Assembly: GCA_007119795.1 (NCBI GenBank)
Contig: SKOZ01000031.1
Span: 1 to 64,000, forward strand
Origin: Planctomycetales bacterium
Lineage (GTDB): Bacteria; Planctomycetota; Planctomycetia; Pirellulales; Thermoguttaceae
DNA: 64,000 nucleotides
Direction of reading: 5' to 3'
The notes under the pieces are model-generated. The model saw only the letters and a list, made by a program, of their open reading frames with translations, made no database searches and was not told the DNA's origin. Position 1 is the stretch's first letter. Each line of letters opens with the position of its first letter. Position numbers and translations under genes: made by a program. Below, piece after piece: positions 45,913 to 54,321 of this stretch.

Positions 45913-47101
45913 ATTCACGTACATCGCGCGAAACGGCTCCGGAGAAAAGATCACCGGAGCGCTCACGGCCGAGAGCCGCCGGGAGGTGCTTGCGCAGCTC
46001 GACCAGAAGGACCTCTTTCCCATCGAGGTTCGCGGGGACGTCACCCGGGGGGGGCGGGTCCGGCGGGTGCCGGGGCAGCTCCTGGCGCGGAGCTTTGGGC
46101 AACTCGCCGACCTGCTCCGCAGCGGCGTGCCCCTGTTGCGGGCCCTGGCGGTCATCCAGCGGCAGACCTCGCACAAGGGCCTGGTGGCGGTCCTCGAACA
46201 GGTCCGCCGCGACGTCGAGGAAGGGGCCACGCTGGCGGATGCCATGGCCCGCCACAAGGGCGTCTTCAACGAGATGACCATCAGTATGGTCCGTGCCGGC
46301 GGAGAGGGCGGTTTTCTCGAAGAGGTGCTCACGCGGGTCGCCGAGTTCACCGAGGCCCAGGACGACCTCCGCAAACGGGTGGTGGGGGCGCTGGCCTACC
46401 CGATGGTGCTGGCCACGGTGGGGACCGCGGTGGTGGCGGTGCTCCTGGGGTACTTCGTTCCCATGTTCGAGTCGATCTTCGATCGCCTGCGGGAGCGCGG
46501 CGAGCTCCCCTGGGTCACCGACGCGCTCCTGGCCGTGAGCAACGGCATCCAGCGCTATGGGCTCCTCGCGGCACTGGCCGCGGCCCTGGGCGGGGTGGCC
46601 GCCCATCAATGGATGGCTACCGCCGTGGGAAGGCGGTGGTGGGACGGGATCAAGATCCGGCTGCCCCTGGTGGGGAGCGTGCTTCTGAGCTTTGCGGTCG
46701 CGCGCTTCTGCCGGGTGCTCGGAACATTGCTGCGCAACGGCGTGCCCATCCTCCGCTCCCTGGACATATCCAGCGACGCCACGGCCAACCGGGTGCTCGG
46801 CGATGCCGTACGCCAGGCCACGGAGAACATCTCCGCGGGCCAGGCGCTGGCAGAGCCCTTGGGCGCCTGCGGGCACTTCCCGCACGCCGTCGTGGAAATG
46901 ATCGCGGTGGCCGAAGAGTCCAACAACCTGGAGAATGTGCTCCTGGACGTAGCCGATTCGCTCGAGCGGCGTACGTGGCGCCAGCTCGACGTTGCCGTAC
47001 GGCTCATCGAGCCGCTGCTGCTGCTGGTCCTCGCCAGCGTGGTTCTGGCGGTGGTGGTGGCACTGCTCGTCCCCCTGTTGCGGATGACTTCGGCACTGTA
47101 G
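45905..47101 (+). CDS. gspF: Type II secretion inner-membrane platform protein GspF
   Basis: 398-residue polytopic platform protein. It has two repeated cytoplasmic helical domains ([24 protein letters not shown] and the later [24 protein letters not shown]) and three membrane helices, the last ending [22 protein letters not shown]. The start at 45905, [18 protein letters not shown], is the standard family N-terminus and overlaps the gspE stop, implying translational coupling. It binds GspE and GspL in characterised systems. Confidence 0.92.
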   Translation: MPEFTYIARNGSGEKITGALTAESRREVLAQLDQKDLFPIEVRGDVTRGGRVRRVPGQLLARSFGQLADLLRSGVPLLRALAVIQRQTSHKGLVAVLEQVRRDVEEGATLADAMARHKGVFNEMTISMVRAGGEGGFLEEVLTRVAEFTEAQDDLRKRVVGALAYPMVLATVGTAVVAVLLGYFVPMFESIFDRLRERGELPWVTDALLAVSNGIQRYGLLAALAAALGGVAAHQWMATAVGRRWWDGIKIRLPLVGSVLLSFAVARFCRVLGTLLRNGVPILRSLDISSDATANRVLGDAVRQATENISAGQALAEPLGACGHFPHAVVEMIAVAEESNNLENVLLDVADSLERRTWRQLDVAVRLIEPLLLLVLASVVLAVVVALLVPLLRMTSAL

Positions 47102-47164
47102 ACCATCGCAACGCGTTCCAAGACTATTAGCCAACATCCCACCCACGTGGAGGTCCAACGAACC

Positions 47165-47602
47165 ATGAAACGACGCAATCCAAGTCTCCGCCGCCGAGGG
47201 GGCTTCACCCTGATCGAGGTGCTCCTCGTCCTGGTGATCCTCGTCGTGCTCGTCTCGCTGGTGGTGGGCACCTACTCCGGCGCCCAGACCAGGGCGCTGA
47301 CCGACGCGGCCCAGGTGCAGGTGCGGACCCTTGCCAGCCAGGTTGAAGAGTACCACATCGACATGAAGAGCTACCCGAGCACTTCGCAAGGCCTGGAGGC
47401 GCTCCTGAGCCCGCCGGCCGACCTGCCCAACCCCGCGCGGTGGCGGGGGCCTTATGCGAGGACGAACGAGATCCCCCTGGATCCCTGGGACCGTCCTTAT
47501 CAGTACGAGTCCCCGGGGCGCTACAACCCCCACTCCTTCGACCTCTGGTCGCTCGGGCCGGACGGGGTCAGCGGGACGGAAGACGACATCGGCAATTGGT
47601 GA
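47165..47602 (+). CDS. gspG: Major pseudopilin GspG
   Basis: 145-residue major pseudopilin. A short basic leader is cleaved after Gly in RRRGGFTLIEV, with Glu5 conserved. A long hydrophobic helix and the GspG core follow (SQVEEYHIDMKSYPSTSQGLEALL, WRGPYARTNEIPLDPWDRPYQYESPG). The C-terminal LGPDGVSGTEDDIGNW is the conserved calcium-site loop. The ATG at 47165 gives an 13-residue leader of normal length. It contrasts with the swollen leaders of gspI and gspJ. Confidence 0.95.
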   Translation: MKRRNPSLRRRGGFTLIEVLLVLVILVVLVSLVVGTYSGAQTRALTDAAQVQVRTLASQVEEYHIDMKSYPSTSQGLEALLSPPADLPNPARWRGPYARTNEIPLDPWDRPYQYESPGRYNPHSFDLWSLGPDGVSGTEDDIGNW

Positions 47603-47615
47603 TCGGGGATAGGAC

Positions 47616-48251
47616 GTGGTCCGACGGCGGCCAGCTCGATGCCCGCGGCAGGCGCGGGGACTTACCCTGCTCGAGGTGCTGTTGACTGCAGCCCTCCTGG
47701 CGGTGGTCGCCGGCCTCCTCGTGCCTTTCTTGGGACGCTCCTTCGCCTCCCACCGCCTGCGGACGGCCGGCGAGCAGGTCCGCAGCGAACTGGGGCGGGC
47801 ACGGGTCGCCGCCATGACCGCGGGGCGGACGATGGCCTTCCGCTTCGCCATCGAGGGGGCCCAGTACAGTGTGGCGCCCCTCGATACCGGTGAGCCGACC
47901 GAGGCTGCGGCCTTCGGAGGCGCGTACTTTGCCGGGACTACCGGCGGGGAGACGACGTGGACGGCGCCGCGCCGGGGAACGCTCCCCGAAGAGGTGGTCT
48001 TTCACGTGGACCCGGCGGCAATGGCCACGGTCGTCGCCTACGAAACCGTCGGTGCATCGGCTCCCACCGGAGGTGCGGAAGCGGAATTCGGCTGGTCGCT
48101 GCCGATCCTCTTCCATCCGGACGGCACCACATCGACGGCCGAGCTGCACCTCCGCAACGACCGCGAGCAAGTGGTGGAAATCCGCCTGCGGGGGCTGACG
48201 GGCGTGGTGACGGTCAGTGACGTGATGGCGATGGAGGAACTGGTTCCATGA
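47616..48251 (+). CDS. gspH: Minor pseudopilin GspH
   Basis: 211 residues from a GTG start. The leader MVRRRPARCPRQARG is followed by the cleavage site G-LTLLEVLLTAALLA and the GspH/FimT beta fold (RSELGRARVAAMTAGRTMAFRFAIEG). The C-terminal half contains typical LHLRNDREQVVEIRLRGLTGVV. It sits 13 bp after gspG, and its stop overlaps the gspI ATG (ATGA at 48248). Confidence 0.85.
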   Translation: MVRRRPARCPRQARGLTLLEVLLTAALLAVVAGLLVPFLGRSFASHRLRTAGEQVRSELGRARVAAMTAGRTMAFRFAIEGAQYSVAPLDTGEPTEAAAFGGAYFAGTTGGETTWTAPRRGTLPEEVVFHVDPAAMATVVAYETVGASAPTGGAEAEFGWSLPILFHPDGTTSTAELHLRNDREQVVEIRLRGLTGVVTVSDVMAMEELVP

Positions 48252-48874
48252 GACCGCGCCCTTGGTACGCGGCACAGGCCCCTGTGCCGTGCTTGGCCGA
48301 GAAGACCCCTTCCAAACCAGGGCCCCGTCGTGCGCTCTCCCCGGCTCCCCGTGGGATGTCTTGCGGTGCCCAGCACCGCACAGAGGCCTGTGCGGCGTAC
48401 AGCGCAGAGGGCCGGTCCCTCCCCCACGCACCACTCGCCCCTGACCAGCCACCAGCCACCACCAACCAGCCACCACACGGTTTCACGCTGCTCGAGGTGA
48501 TCCTCGCCCTGGGGATCTTCCTGGGCGCCTTGGCGGTCATCGGGGAGCTCAGCCGCGCCGCGTTGGATAACGCGCGGATGACGCGCGAGACCTGCGAAGC
48601 GCAACTCCTCTGCGAGAGCATACTGGCCGAGGTGGTCGCAGGGATCGCCCCGCTGGAGCCGGTCTACGGGGCACCGATCGAGTCGGCCAACGTCGAGGGC
48701 GATCCGCCCTGGTTCTACTCGCTGGACATCGTGCCGATCGACCAGGAGGGGCTGTTGGCCCTGGAGGTGACCGTGACCCGCGAGTACCCGACCGGACAGC
48801 GCCCCGTCAGCGTGACGCTCGTCCGCTGGATGGTCGATCCCGCCGCGGTGGCAATGACCACGGAACCGTGGTAG
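48248..48874 (+). CDS. gspI: Minor pseudopilin GspI with a repeat-derived ~79-residue leader
   Basis: 208 residues as read from the coupled ATG. The pseudopilin part begins at HGFTLLEVILALGIFLGALA, cleavage after Gly80, and continues with the GspI core (CEAQLLCESILAEVVAGI, WFYSLDIVPIDQEGLLALEVTV). The leader is abnormally long. Residues ~7-51 are encoded by a palindromic insertion (48265-48400) and residues ~66-79 (DQPPATTNQPPH) by 7-bp repeats. No ATG, GTG or TTG lies in frame between the heptads and GFTLLEV, so part of the repeat must be translated. Confidence 0.85.
   Translation: MRPRPWYAAQAPVPCLAEKTPSKPGPRRALSPAPRGMSCGAQHRTEACAAYSAEGRSLPHAPLAPDQPPATTNQPPHGFTLLEVILALGIFLGALAVIGELSRAALDNARMTRETCEAQLLCESILAEVVAGIAPLEPVYGAPIESANVEGDPPWFYSLDIVPIDQEGLLALEVTVTREYPTGQRPVSVTLVRWMVDPAAVAMTTEPW
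48265..48400. repeat. Palindromic REP/MITE-like insertion inside the gspI leader
   Basis: The left arm GTACGCGGCACAGGCC and the right arm (read on the opposite strand) GTACGCCGCACAGGCC match over ~27 of 30 positions. Each arm is itself a hairpin (GGCACAG-GCCC-CTGTGCC). The arms enclose ~68 bp. The reading frame of gspI passes through the whole element without a stop. Confidence 0.75.
48443..48480. repeat. CCAGCCA-type heptamer repeats in the gspI leader
   Basis: Degenerate 7-bp tandem repeats (ACCAGCC and variants) run directly into the codons for HGFTLLEV. Confidence 0.7.
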
Positions 48875-48886
48875 GGAGGTGCCGCC

Positions 48887-50038
48887 ATGTTAGGGCGAGA
48901 GAGGATGCGGGAGATAGGAGGCAGAGGTCGGCTGTTAGGTGGACCTGCTGTGGCAAACCAGCCCCGAGCCACCACGGACCAGCCACTACTGGCTCCACTC
49001 GCCACTCACTACTCACCACTCGCCACTCACCAGCCACCAGCCACCAGCCACCAGCGACCACACGGCTTCACGCTCCTCGAGGTGCTCCTCTCGCTGGCCC
49101 TGGCGGCAACCCTCGTGCTGGGAATCGCGGTGGCCATCGACCTCTATCTGAAGCTCGGCGACCGCGGCCGGGCCGAGGTGGAGGACGCTCTGCTGGCGCG
49201 AGCGGTTCTGCACCAGGTGGCCGCCGATCTGCGCAGCGCCGTCCGTTACGACCCGCTGCGGGCGGCGGACGCGGCGTCCGGCGGCTCGCTGAGCAGCCTG
49301 ACGGGAGGGGGCGGGCTCTTCGAAGAGGACGACGTATTTGGAGACGACGACTTCTTCGGAGAGGAGGCGTTGTTGGACGACTTGGCGTCCCTCGACCTGG
49401 CGGTGTCGGTGGCCCCCTCCTCGCTTCCCGGGCTCTACGGCAACCGCACGCAGCTCGCCGTGGACGTGAGCCGGCTGCCGCGAGCGGACCAGTACGACCA
49501 GATGCTGGCCTTGGCCTCGGACGGTCTGCTGGTGGACCGGGTCAGCGACGTGAAGACGGTGGCCTACTACGTGCTCTCGCCCGAAGATGGGCTGTTCTAC
49601 TCGGCGGAGGCCGGGGGCGAAGGCGGATTGGTGCGGCGGGAGCTCGACCGGGCCGTCACCCTTTGGGCCAGCCAGCAGGGGACGCTCGACGCCATGAGCC
49701 TCGCGGCGGAACCGATGGCGCCCGAGGTGGTGGCCATCGAGTTCCTCTATTATGACGGGATGACGGCCCACGAGTCGTGGGACTCGGCGCTGTACGGCGG
49801 CCTGCCCACCGCGGTGGAGATTGCCCTTACGGTCCGCGTGACGCCCCGTGACGGCGGCTGGTCCAACTTCTGGGGATTGGGGGGAGGAGGCGATTACGAG
49901 GAGGTGGCCGTGCACCGCCTCCTCGTCGACCTGCCCGCTGCCGACGCCGTCGCGGCGGCCGTCACCGATCTCACGGGGCAGTGGGACGAGGAAGACTGGT
50001 CCACGGGGGAAACGCCGGAAACCGAGGGTGCGCCATGA
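48887..50038 (+). CDS. gspJ: Minor pseudopilin GspJ with a repeat-derived ~60-residue leader
   Basis: 383 residues. The start is well supported by GGAGG 7 bp before the ATG at 48887. The leader contains sequence from 7-bp repeats (LATHYSPLATHQPPATSHQ) and ends RPHGFTLLEV, where prepilin peptidase would cut. The mature part has the GspJ helix and beta domain (ARAVLHQVAADLRSAVRY, LYGNRTQLAVDVSRLPRADQYDQM, VVAIEFLYYDGMTAHESWDS). There are acidic Gly/Asp-rich insertions at ~140-165 and at the C-terminus. It overlaps gspK by ATGA. Confidence 0.88.
   Translation: MLGRERMREIGGRGRLLGGPAVANQPRATTDQPLLAPLATHYSPLATHQPPATSHQRPHGFTLLEVLLSLALAATLVLGIAVAIDLYLKLGDRGRAEVEDALLARAVLHQVAADLRSAVRYDPLRAADAASGGSLSSLTGGGGLFEEDDVFGDDDFFGEEALLDDLASLDLAVSVAPSSLPGLYGNRTQLAVDVSRLPRADQYDQMLALASDGLLVDRVSDVKTVAYYVLSPEDGLFYSAEAGGEGGLVRRELDRAVTLWASQQGTLDAMSLAAEPMAPEVVAIEFLYYDGMTAHESWDSALYGGLPTAVEIALTVRVTPRDGGWSNFWGLGGGGDYEEVAVHRLLVDLPAADAVAAAVTDLTGQWDEEDWSTGETPETEGAP
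48968..49064. repeat. Heptamer repeat array in the gspJ leader
   Basis: About fourteen consecutive 7-bp units, alternating CCACTCG/CCACTCA and CCAGCCA types, all within the gspJ reading frame. Because 7 is not a multiple of 3, the encoded peptide repeats every 21 bp (7 residues). Confidence 0.8.
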
Positions 50039-51660
50039 CCGACTGCCGCACAGACCTTCGACCCAGTCGTGCCGCCCGCCGCGGCCTCGTACTCGTCCTC
50101 GTCCTCGTGGTGGTGGCGATCCTGGCCCTGGTGTCGCTCGCCTTCGCCGAACTGATGCGGACCGAGCGCGCCGCCGCCCAGGTGGCTGCCGAGCGGGTGC
50201 AGGCCCGCCTCCTGGCGGAGTCGGGCATCGCCTTCACACGGCAGCTCCTCGCCCGAGGCCCTCAGTGGCAAGACGACCTCGGCGGCATCCACGAGAACGC
50301 GGCGCAGTTCCGTGGCGTACTGGTCTTGGATCCCACCGGCCCGGCAGGCCCCGGACGGTTCACCGTCGTCTCACCGGGGGTCGAGGCGGGGGAATACGCG
50401 GGACTGCGTTTCGGTCTCGAAGACGAGTCCACGCGGCTGAACCTCAACGCCCTGTTGCTGCTCGAGCAGACGGTACCCGGTGCGGGGCGGGAACTGCTCC
50501 TGGGGCTCCCCGGGATGACGGTCGACATCGCCGACGCCATCCTCGACTGGATGGACCTCGACGACGAGCCTCGCGAGTTCGGCGCGGAACTGGACTACTA
50601 CGCCGTGCAAGTGCCGCCCTATGCGCCGAAGAACGGACCCTTGGAAACTGTCGAAGAGCTGCTGTTGGTCCGCGGCGTGACGCCCTGGCTCCTCTTCGGC
50701 GGCGACGCCAACCGCAACTTCCTGCTCGACCCCGGCGAGCCGATCGTCGAGCCTATGGCCACGGCCAGCGGATCGCTCGCTTCCATGGACCGCGGCTGGT
50801 CCGCCTACCTGACGCTCTTCAGCAAGGAGCGCAACCGGCAGGCCGACGGTTCGCCGCGGATCGACGTCAACCAGCAGGATCTCGAAACCCTCTACCTGGA
50901 GGTAGAGGAGATTCTGGGGCCGCAGGCCGCGGCCTTCATCATCGCCTACCGGCAGAACGGGCCCTATAGCGGCGCCGAGGCGGGATGGACGATCGGCGAG
51001 GGAGAATCACCGGCGGAAGGATCGGTACGGGCCTTCCTCTCGCCGCTCGTCGAGTCGGAGGAGACCCCCTCGGCGGAACTGGTGATCGACTTCTCGGGGC
51101 GGGCCCGGACGCGGATCGACACCGTGCTCGACCTCGTCGGCGCGCGAACGCGCGTGAACGTGGAGGGACAGCAGGAGCCGGTCGTGGTCGATTCGCCCTT
51201 CATCGAAGATACCGCCCTGATGCCCGCCTACCTGCCGGCGATGATGGATGCCCTGACGGCCGTTGCCGAACCGGTCATCCCCGGGCGGATCAATATCAAC
51301 CAGGCGCCGCGGGTCATCCTGGAGGGTATCCCGGGGATGCGTATCGACCTGGTCGACGCCATTATCGCGAACCGGGTGCAGGACCCGGTGCAGGATACCG
51401 TGGGCCGCGATCACGAGACCTGGATACTCTCCGAGGGGCTGGTGTCGCTGGAGGAGATGAAGGCCCTGATCCCCTTCGTAACGGTGCGGGGAGACGTCTA
51501 CCGGGGGCAGTTCGTGGGCTTTTTCGACGAGGGGGGACCGATAGCGCGGATCGAGGTTGTGATTGACGCTACCGAATCGTACCCGCGGGTGGTATTCTGG
51601 AGGGAGATCAGCCACTTGGGGCCCGGCTATCCGCCAGACTTCCTGGGGGTGGAATGGTGA
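50035..51660 (+). CDS. gspK: Type II secretion pseudopilus tip protein GspK
   Basis: 541 residues. A basic leader (SRAARRG) and hydrophobic helix LVLVLVLVVVAILALVSLAFAELMRTERA lack Glu5, as is usual for GspK. This is followed by the T2SSK domains (AESGIAFTRQLLARGPQ, GLRFGLEDESTRLNLNALLL, ILDWMDLDDEPREFGAE, and repeated helix-hairpin-helix-like INQAPRVILEGIPGM). It caps the GspI-J-K tip complex. Its start overlaps the gspJ stop (ATGA). The large size fits the ~540-residue planctomycete form. Confidence 0.87.
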   Translation: MTDCRTDLRPSRAARRGLVLVLVLVVVAILALVSLAFAELMRTERAAAQVAAERVQARLLAESGIAFTRQLLARGPQWQDDLGGIHENAAQFRGVLVLDPTGPAGPGRFTVVSPGVEAGEYAGLRFGLEDESTRLNLNALLLLEQTVPGAGRELLLGLPGMTVDIADAILDWMDLDDEPREFGAELDYYAVQVPPYAPKNGPLETVEELLLVRGVTPWLLFGGDANRNFLLDPGEPIVEPMATASGSLASMDRGWSAYLTLFSKERNRQADGSPRIDVNQQDLETLYLEVEEILGPQAAAFIIAYRQNGPYSGAEAGWTIGEGESPAEGSVRAFLSPLVESEETPSAELVIDFSGRARTRIDTVLDLVGARTRVNVEGQQEPVVVDSPFIEDTALMPAYLPAMMDALTAVAEPVIPGRININQAPRVILEGIPGMRIDLVDAIIANRVQDPVQDTVGRDHETWILSEGLVSLEEMKALIPFVTVRGDVYRGQFVGFFDEGGPIARIEVVIDATESYPRVVFWREISHLGPGYPPDFLGVEW

Positions 51661-51670
51661 TTGGGTCTTG

Positions 51671-51770
51671 GTCCGTAGTCAGTTGTCCGTAGTCAGTTGG
51701 ACGCGCCCGAGGCGCTCGACACGCCCCCTTCAACAACCAGCCACTAGCCACCAGCCACCAGCCACTACCT
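51671..51770. repeat. Composite heptamer/palindrome element filling the gspK-gspL gap
   Basis: GTCCGTA/GTCAGTT heptamers (51671-51698) lead into GGACGCGCCCGAGGCGC, then opposite-type CCAGCCA heptamers (51733-51770) that end at the gspL ATG with no intervening Shine-Dalgarno. The core GTCAGT-GGACGCGCC is shared with the pheS-pheT spacer. Confidence 0.75.
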
Positions 51771-53252
51771 ATGTCACGATTGATCGCCCTGGAATGGAAC
51801 GACGAGGAGGCCCGCGTGGTCGTGGGCTCTTCCCGCGGTGAGCGGGTGACCTTCGAACAGGCCTTCTGTGTGCCGCTGGGAGACGACTCGGCAGGACTTC
51901 CATCCCCCGCAGGTGGAGCAAAGGAAGCAGCGCCGGACGGGGCTGCGTTGGGAAAGCGGTTGGCGGCGGCATTGGCGGCGAAGCGGCTGGGCCGGCTCGA
52001 CGCCTTGGTGGCGGTGGGGCGGACGAACATCGAGCTCCGGCGGCTCGCGCTGCCGCCCATGCCGGACGCGGAGCTGCCCGAGGCGGTCCGCTTCCAGGCG
52101 ATGCGCGACTTCAACACGCTGGACGACGACTGGGCGCTGGACTACCTGCCTCTGGAGGGTTCGGCGGAGGAGCCGTGGAGCGTGCTGGCGGCGGCCATCG
52201 ATCCGGAATCGCTCGACCAGGCGCGGGCGGTCTGTTCGGCGGCGGGGCTGCGGTCGCGGCGGCTGGTGCTGCGGCCTTGCGCGGCGGCCTCGCTCTTTGC
52301 GCGCTGCACGGTGATCGAGGCGGGCCAGGCGCGGCTCCTGGTGGACCTGGTCGGTAACGAGGTGGACCTCACGGTCCTCGACGGCGGCACGGTGGTCTTC
52401 CTGCGGACCACGCGCCTGAGCGGCGACCCCCTCACGGGCGACGAGCACGCCGAGGGCCTCATCGCCCAGTTGCGGCGGACGGTGGCGGCGGCGCAGAGCC
52501 AGATCGGACGTCGGATCGAGGCCGTGGTGGTCTTCGGCAGCGAGGAGGCGCACGCCACCCTGGCGGCGCAGATCCGCGAGCGGATGGCGCTGGCGGTGGA
52601 GGTCTTCAATCCGCTCGCCTCGCTGAATCTGGAGGCCGACCTGGCCCGGAACCTGCCCGAGCAGCCGGCGCGGTTTGCGCCCCTGCTGGGCATGCTGCTC
52701 GACGAGGCCTCGGCCGCACCGCACGCCATCGATTTCTTCAACCCCCGGCGTACGCCGCCGCCGCCCAGCCGGCGGCGGCAGTGGCTCATGGCGGGGGCCG
52801 CGGCGGCGGTCCTCGCGGCAGTGACGGCCGCTGTCGTCACCCAGTACGGCAATTCGCTGCGGGGCGACGTCGAGCGGCTGGCCCAGGAATTGCAGGACCT
52901 GCAGCGCCGCGAGACAGCGGTCAACGAGATGGCCCGCGATGCGGAAGTGATCGGGCGCTGGGCGGACGTCGAGGTGCTGTGGCTCGGCGAGCTGGCGCGG
53001 CTGGCGCGCGACTTTCCCCCTGCCGAAGAGGCCATGCTCACCCAGCTCAACACCGGCCCCACCGACCGCGGCGGCGAGATGCGCCTCGACGTCCTGGCCC
53101 GGGATCCGGGAACGATTACCACCATGGCCCGGAACCTCCGCGGAGAGGGCTACCGCGTCGAGGTGAGGCAAGGGTCTCAGGACTCCTCACAGAGCCCCTA
53201 TGCCTGGCGGTACAACGCTTCGTGGTTCATCGACCGGAAGGCTCCCGAATGA
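51771..53252 (+). CDS. gspL: Type II secretion assembly protein GspL (PilM/actin-like fold)
   Basis: 493 residues. The cytoplasmic half has the FtsA/PilM/GspL ATPase-like fold (RLIALEWNDEEARVVVG at the start, LRRLALPPMPDAELPEAVRFQA, LVDLVGNEVDLTVLDGGTVVFLRTTRL). A membrane helix at ~340-360 (WLMAGAAAAVLAAVTAAVVTQY) follows, then a periplasmic coiled coil and ferredoxin-like domain (GTITTMARNLRGEGYRVEVRQ). In T2SS it anchors GspE to the membrane and pairs with GspM. Overlaps gspM by ATGA. It is the only gene of the operon separated by a repeat-filled gap. Confidence 0.82.
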   Translation: MSRLIALEWNDEEARVVVGSSRGERVTFEQAFCVPLGDDSAGLPSPAGGAKEAAPDGAALGKRLAAALAAKRLGRLDALVAVGRTNIELRRLALPPMPDAELPEAVRFQAMRDFNTLDDDWALDYLPLEGSAEEPWSVLAAAIDPESLDQARAVCSAAGLRSRRLVLRPCAAASLFARCTVIEAGQARLLVDLVGNEVDLTVLDGGTVVFLRTTRLSGDPLTGDEHAEGLIAQLRRTVAAAQSQIGRRIEAVVVFGSEEAHATLAAQIRERMALAVEVFNPLASLNLEADLARNLPEQPARFAPLLGMLLDEASAAPHAIDFFNPRRTPPPPSRRRQWLMAGAAAAVLAAVTAAVVTQYGNSLRGDVERLAQELQDLQRRETAVNEMARDAEVIGRWADVEVLWLGELARLARDFPPAEEAMLTQLNTGPTDRGGEMRLDVLARDPGTITTMARNLRGEGYRVEVRQGSQDSSQSPYAWRYNASWFIDRKAPE

Positions 53253-54217
53253 CGCTCAACAAGCGGGAACGAATCCTCGTGGCGGCCACCGGTGTGGCAA
53301 TCCTGGTCTTCCTTGGCCGGTCGGTCCTGCCGGGGAGTCTGCTGCCCTATGCTTCGCTGCGGGCGCAGCGCGACCGGCTCCGGGCCGATGTGGTCCAGAA
53401 GGAGGAACAGCTTAGCGCCATCCAGTCGCGGGTCGCCCCCCTGCTGGCCGACTGGGAGGCCCGCTCCCTGCCCACCAACCGCCAAGACGCCCGCACACGC
53501 TACCAGTTCTGGCTCACGGAGCAAGTCGACAGCGTCGAGCTGGCCCGCGCCTCCGTCGTTTCGGGTGAGGGCTCCGAGCAACAGGGAATCTTCCGCAACT
53601 TCACCTTCACGATCCGCGGGCGGGGATCGCTGGAGCAGCTCGTGGAGCTGATGCACCGCATCTACTCCGCCGGCCACTTGCACCAGATCCGTCGCATGGT
53701 GCTCAACCCGGCCGACGATCACCGGCAGTTGGACATGGTTCTCACCATCGAGGCCTTGGCGCTCTTCGGTGCCGACCGCGAGGATACGCTGAGCGACGCC
53801 CCGTCGCCGCACGATCTCGCCGAGGTCTCCGAGTATCGCGATGCCATCGCGGGGCGCAGCTTCTTCACGCCCTACCGGCCGCCGCCACCGACGGACCCTC
53901 CCGCGGTAGCCGACGAGGGCCCCCCGCCTCGACCGGAACCCCCGTCGCTCGACCACCTGCAGTTCACGTTCCTCAACGGCACCACCGAGGTCAACGGCCA
54001 CCTCGAGGCCTGGCTGCTGACGCGAACCAGCGGCGAGAGCCACCGGCTCCGGGAGGGGGAGACGTGCTCGGTGGGCGACGTCTCGGTGACGGTGGTGCGG
54101 ATCGAGCGGCGGCACGTCCTGATGGAGATCGACGGGCGGCACTACCTGGTCGCACTGGGCGAGAACCTCCGCAACGGCAAGGCGCTCGAGGAGACGGTCA
54201 CCGAGGAGAGCATCTGA
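53249..54217 (+). CDS. gspM: GspM-like type II secretion protein
   Basis: 322 residues. A short cytoplasmic N-terminus (MTLNKRERILVAATG) and one membrane helix precede a coiled coil (LRAQRDRLRADVVQKEEQLSAIQ). A ferredoxin-like periplasmic domain follows (FRNFTFTIRGRGSLEQLVELMHRIYSAGHLHQIRRM), and after a Pro-rich linker a small beta domain (SHRLREGETCSVGDVSVTVVRI) that resembles the GspC/PilP homology region. It may therefore supply both GspM and GspC-like functions. Assignment rests on topology and position after gspL. Confidence 0.72.
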   Translation: MTLNKRERILVAATGVAILVFLGRSVLPGSLLPYASLRAQRDRLRADVVQKEEQLSAIQSRVAPLLADWEARSLPTNRQDARTRYQFWLTEQVDSVELARASVVSGEGSEQQGIFRNFTFTIRGRGSLEQLVELMHRIYSAGHLHQIRRMVLNPADDHRQLDMVLTIEALALFGADREDTLSDAPSPHDLAEVSEYRDAIAGRSFFTPYRPPPPTDPPAVADEGPPPRPEPPSLDHLQFTFLNGTTEVNGHLEAWLLTRTSGESHRLREGETCSVGDVSVTVVRIERRHVLMEIDGRHYLVALGENLRNGKALEETVTEESI

Positions 54218-54321
54218 GGCGCGGCGCCGGCGGGCTGTCGGGCGGAGCGGCGGGTGTGGTAGGCTGATGGTGAGGGACCGGCCGGTCCCGCACCATCACA
54301 GAACCCAACGGAGGACTCGCC

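Noticed and set aside
48968..49064. CRISPR-like array
   Set aside because: Units are contiguous degenerate 7-mers with no spacers and no cas genes nearby.
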